From the NCBI GenBank assembly GCA_003485955.1, contig DNHH01000072.1, forward strand, positions 11,495 through 20,630: a stretch of 9,136 nucleotides of DNA. Reading direction: 5' to 3'. Below, piece by piece: positions 6,961 through 9,136 of this stretch. Each line of letters opens with the position of its first letter. Positions within the stretch are counted from its first letter, which is position 1. The stretch is from Opitutia bacterium (GTDB taxonomy: Bacteria; Verrucomicrobiota; Verrucomicrobiia; Opitutales; UBA953). Below the pieces are notes generated by a model. That model saw nothing but the letters and a program-made list of their open reading frames with translations. It was not told where the DNA came from and searched no databases. A program made the translations under genes and the position numbers.

Positions 6961-7644
6961 TTAAGACTTCTTTTTCTTCAGTCGGGCTGGCTCTTCTCCC
7001 AGCCAAGCTCGCTCTAAATCCAAGAAAGTCTTAACGGGGTTTTCGGACTCCCAAACACAACCAATGAAGGCAACGCCGTCGAAGCCAATTTCGCGGGCGA
7101 TAGCAGCAGTTTCCGGGGTGACGCCGCCGAGCGCATACACAGGGCAACCACCCTCTGAGCGCCAGCGCTGGAGAATCACCTCGAACTCGCGGTGCGTACG
7201 GTGTGGCACTTGATTCTTTTTAGATATCGATGGGAAAACAGGACCTAAAACAGAGTACTGCCGACGACGCGGGCCTTCCATAAGTTCATCATAGGAATGG
7301 CTCGATGAGCTCACCGGGCGTTGCTCCGGCCAATTGCGCGGGGTTGATTCTCCGGTCTTCAGGTGAAAACCGCCGAGGCCGCGCGAGAGAACAATTTCTG
7401 GATACGCATAAAAAACAATGCGCGGCCAGAACATGTCAGGAATTGCATCCAGGAAGTCTGTATGGTCTCTGGCAGACCAAGAAGGTTTACGTAAATGCAA
7501 ACGGCCAAGACCTGCGGCAAAAAGCCGGCGGATAATTTTTACTTCGCCAGGAACATCGTGTTCAGGTCTCGTAATCAAAACGAGATTCGGCTCAGCAGGA
7601 ATCGCTGGGCGCGGGAGCAAGAGATCGCGAAGATAACGTAACAC
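6961..7644 (-). CDS. TenI/ThiE-superfamily protein, catalytically divergent
   Basis: A second barrel of the thiamine-phosphate-synthase superfamily in the same operon, about 227 residues from GTG 7644. Counting from that start, the fold marks are LVLITRPEHD (21-30), AGLGRLHLRKPS (44-55), GFHLKTGE (92-99), SSHSYDEL (114-121), YSVLGPVFPSISKKN (130-144), YALGGVTPETA (170-180) and FDGVAFIG (188-195). It lacks the ThiE magnesium motif IND (here FYAYPEIV), so it is unlikely to be a second ThiE. The position expected to hold the catalytic His of the B. subtilis thiazole tautomerase TenI appears to be Pro135 in GPVF. The context supports a role in the thiazole branch, but the activity is open. GTG 7659 and TTG 7701 are alternative starts; 7644 is chosen because AAGGTGG precedes it by 11 bases and it follows thiS without overlap. 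The C-terminus is lysine-rich (KKKK). Confidence 0.82.
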   Translation of the reverse strand: MLRYLRDLLLPRPAIPAEPNLVLITRPEHDVPGEVKIIRRLFAAGLGRLHLRKPSWSARDHTDFLDAIPDMFWPRIVFYAYPEIVLSRGLGGFHLKTGESTPRNWPEQRPVSSSSHSYDELMEGPRRRQYSVLGPVFPSISKKNQVPHRTHREFEVILQRWRSEGGCPVYALGGVTPETAAIAREIGFDGVAFIGCVWESENPVKTFLDLERAWLGEEPARLKKKKS

Positions 7645-7651
7645 AGGTATT

Positions 7652-7852
7652 TCAGCCACCTTGGGCAGCACGAATGACGAGGATTTGGACGCCGTCTGCA
7701 AGCCGAGTCTCAGCCCACTGACTTCGCGGAATAACTTGTCCGCTCACTGCCGCAGCCACACCGGGTTCATGCGCAAGATCCAGCTCGCTCAGCAACATCG
7801 CCAAATTAGTAGAAACCGTCTCCCGGGGTTGGTCATTCAAGATAATGCGCAC
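7652..7852 (-). CDS. thiS: Sulfur carrier protein ThiS
   Basis: A ubiquitin-like carrier whose C-terminal glycine is adenylated by ThiF and turned into a thiocarboxylate that gives sulfur to ThiG. From GTG 7852 it has 66 residues, the E. coli length, beginning MRIILNDQPRE. The central VSGQVIPRSQW (36-46) and the terminal GVQILVIRAAQGG (54-66) are diagnostic; the last two glycines are the functional tail. The frame is open further to TTG 7909, adding 19 residues (MATVTSLLAS...) that do not belong to the usual fold. Neither start has an SD, so the choice rests on length. It is the first gene of the operon, seven bases before the TenI-like GTG. No ThiF gene is in the window. Confidence 0.92.
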   Translation of the reverse strand: MRIILNDQPRETVSTNLAMLLSELDLAHEPGVAAAVSGQVIPRSQWAETRLADGVQILVIRAAQGG

Positions 7853-7891
7853 ATTTTGACGCTGTAATGAACCAATGATAGATGCAAGAAG

Positions 7892-7899
7892 GGAGGTGA
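7892..7899 (+). promoter_or_regulatory. Near-perfect Shine-Dalgarno sequence
   Basis: GGAGGTGA, in the context AAGGGAGGTGACTG, is complementary to the 16S anti-SD over eight bases and is the best SD in the window. It lies 41 bases before the likely cyclophilin ATG, too far to serve it directly. Six bases after the GGAGG is TTG 7903, which opens a ten-codon frame. Confidence 0.4.
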
Positions 7900-7902
7900 C
7901 TG

Positions 7903-7935
7903 TTGCCAAATGTGAAGATTTGGGTTTGCTCCTAA
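7903..7935 (+). CDS. Possible ten-residue leader peptide before the cyclophilin gene
   Basis: A TTG placed six bases after the strong SD opens the frame MPNVKIWVCS and stops at TAA 7933-7935, five bases before the cyclophilin ATG at 7941. The ideal SD spacing and the close stop would suit translational coupling or reinitiation, which would explain how a gene without its own SD is translated. The peptide has no recognisable attenuation signature such as repeated codons. It may be a chance frame. Confidence 0.2.
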   Translation: MPNVKIWVCS

Positions 7936-7940
7936 CTCTA

Positions 7941-8513
7941 ATGCGTCACCTGCTTTTAATCTTTGCCTGCACCCTCGCAGGCGCTGCCGATTTACCCATG
8001 AAAGAAACTACACCTACTGCACCCCGTGCTATCCTTCACACGACTGCTGGCGATATAACCGTTGAGTTTTGGCCAGACGTTGCACCCAAGACCGTCGCCA
8101 ACTTTGTGAAGCTTGCCAAAGAAGGCTTCTATAATGGAACCGCCTTCCACCGTATCATTAAGGGATTCATGATTCAGGGCGGTTGCCCAAACACGAAAGC
8201 AGGCCAAACAGGAATGCCTGGAACAGGTGGCCCTGGTTATCAAATCAAGGCTGAGTTCAATGACCGCCCACACGTGCGCGGCGTCCTTTCAATGGCACGC
8301 TCTCAAAACCCAGATAGCGCAGGCTCCCAGTTCTTCATCTGCCACGGCGACGCTAAATTCCTGGACCGTCAGTACACTGCCTTTGGCAAGCTCGTTGCTG
8401 GCGATGATGTCCTGGAGTCGATTGCGACGGTTGCTTGCAGCGGTCCTGAGCGCTCAACGCCTGCAAAGCGCATTGAAATTACCTCCGTGGAGGTCCTGCC
8501 GGCTGGCAAATAA
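7941..8513 (+). CDS. Exported cyclophilin-type peptidyl-prolyl cis-trans isomerase
   Basis: Catalyses cis-trans isomerisation of X-Pro bonds and assists protein folding. From ATG 7941 it has 190 residues: a short signal peptide MRHLLLIFACTLAGAA (1-16), then a single cyclophilin domain from about 29. Active-site residues are Arg71, Phe76 and Gln79 in FHRIIKGFMIQGG, MARSQNPDSAGSQFFI (118-133), and FLDRQYTAFGKL (140-151), in which the Trp of human CypA (drug-binding site) is Phe140, as is usual in bacteria. Cleavage after AGA or GAA would place it in the periplasm; Cys10 could be read as a poor lipobox, but Phe at -2 argues against it. The frame also opens at 7875, but that would place 22 charged and mixed residues before the signal peptide. 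Met20 (7998) would give a cytosolic form. It has no SD of its own. It lies 50 bases upstream of the outer-membrane barrel gene. Confidence 0.93.
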   Translation: MRHLLLIFACTLAGAADLPMKETTPTAPRAILHTTAGDITVEFWPDVAPKTVANFVKLAKEGFYNGTAFHRIIKGFMIQGGCPNTKAGQTGMPGTGGPGYQIKAEFNDRPHVRGVLSMARSQNPDSAGSQFFICHGDAKFLDRQYTAFGKLVAGDDVLESIATVACSGPERSTPAKRIEITSVEVLPAGK

Positions 8514-8563
8514 GCCTTCGCCCTTTACACCTGACTGCCCTCGCATTATTTCAACATATCCCC

Positions 8564-9091
8564 ATGAAAAACCTCCGCCCCCTCGCCCTGCTCGCTTTAT
8601 CGACCGTAGCAGCCCAAGCGTATAACGTTGAGTTTCAATTCGGTGCCAATCGCCCATCGAGAGGTGATCTCGCTGGATCATACAAAGGCGACTCCGCCAC
8701 AGGTCTTGCCTGGTCAACAAATGTCAGCGAGCAGATTAGCCTCGGGACTACTTTCAGCCTGCGCCAACTCGAGCACAGTCTTCCCACCCCCACGCAAAAT
8801 GACGTCAAGAGCCTGACACTTGATATCGTCTGGGAACTCGGCTCCGAGCGTGGTGGTATTAAGCCATTCTTCGGCGGAAGCATCGGTAACAGCTGGATTG
8901 ATACCCCAACCGGAACTGATACCGCCATCACTGGCATACTGAGCGCAGGACTACGCTTCAACCTCTCCGACTCGACCGACTTTGTTCTCGGCGCGCGATA
9001 TTTCAATATGTGGAATGTCAACTACACGCCCGCCGTAACTGAAGACGTTAAGGGCTGGGAGTCGTTTGCGGCCATCCGCTTGAAGTTCTAA
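8564..9091 (+). CDS. Small outer-membrane beta-barrel protein
   Basis: A 175-residue predicted outer-membrane protein. Residues 1-19 form a signal peptide (MKNLRPLALLALSTVAAQA, cleavage after AQA). The mature part shows about eight amphipathic strands at roughly 20-28, 45-53, 57-70, 81-91, 98-110, 121-132, 138-151 and 163-175, and ends in Phe (SFAAIRLKF), the C-terminal signature recognised by the BAM complex. This suits an eight-strand barrel of the OmpA/OmpW/OmpX size class (the broad outer-membrane beta-barrel domain). The function is not recognisable; small barrels of this type range from porins to structural anchors. No SD precedes the ATG. It follows the periplasmic cyclophilin, possibly in one transcript, and is followed by a strong terminator. 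Confidence 0.8.
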   Translation: MKNLRPLALLALSTVAAQAYNVEFQFGANRPSRGDLAGSYKGDSATGLAWSTNVSEQISLGTTFSLRQLEHSLPTPTQNDVKSLTLDIVWELGSERGGIKPFFGGSIGNSWIDTPTGTDTAITGILSAGLRFNLSDSTDFVLGARYFNMWNVNYTPAVTEDVKGWESFAAIRLKF

Positions 9092-9109
9092 GTTACAAAC
9101 TTCCTTTCT

Positions 9110-9136
9110 AAAAAAGCCGCCTTCGGGCGGTTTTTT
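9110..9136 (+). terminator. Rho-independent terminator with UUCG tetraloop
   Basis: CCGCC (9117-9121) pairs with GGCGG (9126-9130) around a TTCG loop, closed by the stable C(UUCG)G arrangement. Six A (9110-9115) before the stem and six T (9131-9136) after it extend the stem by A-T pairs and supply the U-tract. It ends the barrel-gene transcript 18 bases after its stop. The A-tract means it could also work on the opposite strand. The T-run reaches the window edge, so its full length is unknown. Confidence 0.9.

Noticed and set aside
6956..7006. Longer ThiE from TTG 7006
   Set aside because: The extra 17 residues are the frame-shifted shadow of the preceding gene's end; GTG 6955 gives family length and a five-base gap.
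7853..7909. ThiS extended to TTG 7909
   Set aside because: The extra 19 residues fall outside the ubiquitin-like fold and have no SD; kept only as an alternative.
7875..7940. Cyclophilin starting at ATG 7875
   Set aside because: It would bury the clear signal peptide behind 22 residues and overlap the thiS upstream region; ATG 7941 is more plausible.
7950..7970. Lipobox at Cys10 of the cyclophilin
   Set aside because: The residues before Cys are I-F-A; Phe at -2 and the very short hydrophobic stretch make lipoprotein processing unlikely compared with ordinary signal peptidase cleavage.
1..9136. CRISPR arrays, tRNA genes, insertion sequences, phage or toxin-antitoxin genes
   Set aside because: No regularly spaced repeats, cloverleaf-like sequences, transposase or integrase motifs or suitable small gene pairs were seen on either strand.

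Overview
This 9.1 kb window is a compact, mostly housekeeping stretch of a bacterial chromosome. The likely source is a Gram-negative bacterium: there is a secreted two-partner adhesin start, a small outer-membrane beta-barrel ending in Phe, and a cyclophilin with a signal peptide. Gene families and style (an SD-poor genome, a divergent TenI/ThiE paralogue next to ThiE, a YugP-like zinc peptidase beside tlyA and xseA) suggest Verrucomicrobiota, perhaps Opitutae. That placement is an inference from memory of protein families, not a computed assignment. No tRNA, rRNA, CRISPR array, IS element or transposase was seen, and no stretch above 300 bases lacks a gene.

Layout. (1) 1-265, minus strand: the 5' end of a gene cut by the window edge, encoding a signal peptide plus the start of a filamentous-haemagglutinin-type (TPS) secretion domain. 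(2) 376-1836, plus: pyruvate kinase, divergent from the adhesin across a 110-base promoter region. (3) 1833-5437, minus: a probable four-gene operon in the order zinc metallopeptidase, tlyA (rRNA methyltransferase), xseA (exonuclease VII large subunit) and a beta-hydroxyacid dehydrogenase, which ends tail-to-tail with pyk. (4) 5547-6314, plus: thiG, divergent from the peptidase operon. (5) 6311-7852, minus: a tight thiamin operon thiS - TenI/ThiE-like - thiE, ending tail-to-tail with thiG. (6) 7941-9091, plus: an exported cyclophilin and an eight-strand outer-membrane barrel, closed by a strong UUCG terminator at the right edge.

The thiamin genes work together: ThiS carries the sulfur as a C-terminal thiocarboxylate, ThiG builds the thiazole, a TenI-like protein may act on the thiazole product, and ThiE joins thiazole and pyrimidine phosphates. 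ThiF, the glycine/tyrosine-derived imine source (ThiO or ThiH) and ThiC are not in the window.

Nothing here amounts to a clearly new system. The points most worth a second look are the adhesin fragment, the catalytically divergent TenI-like protein, a near-perfect Shine-Dalgarno sequence that sits before a ten-codon leader rather than a gene, the two convergent gene pairs that each overlap by four bases at their stop codons, and the active-site variation in pyruvate kinase.
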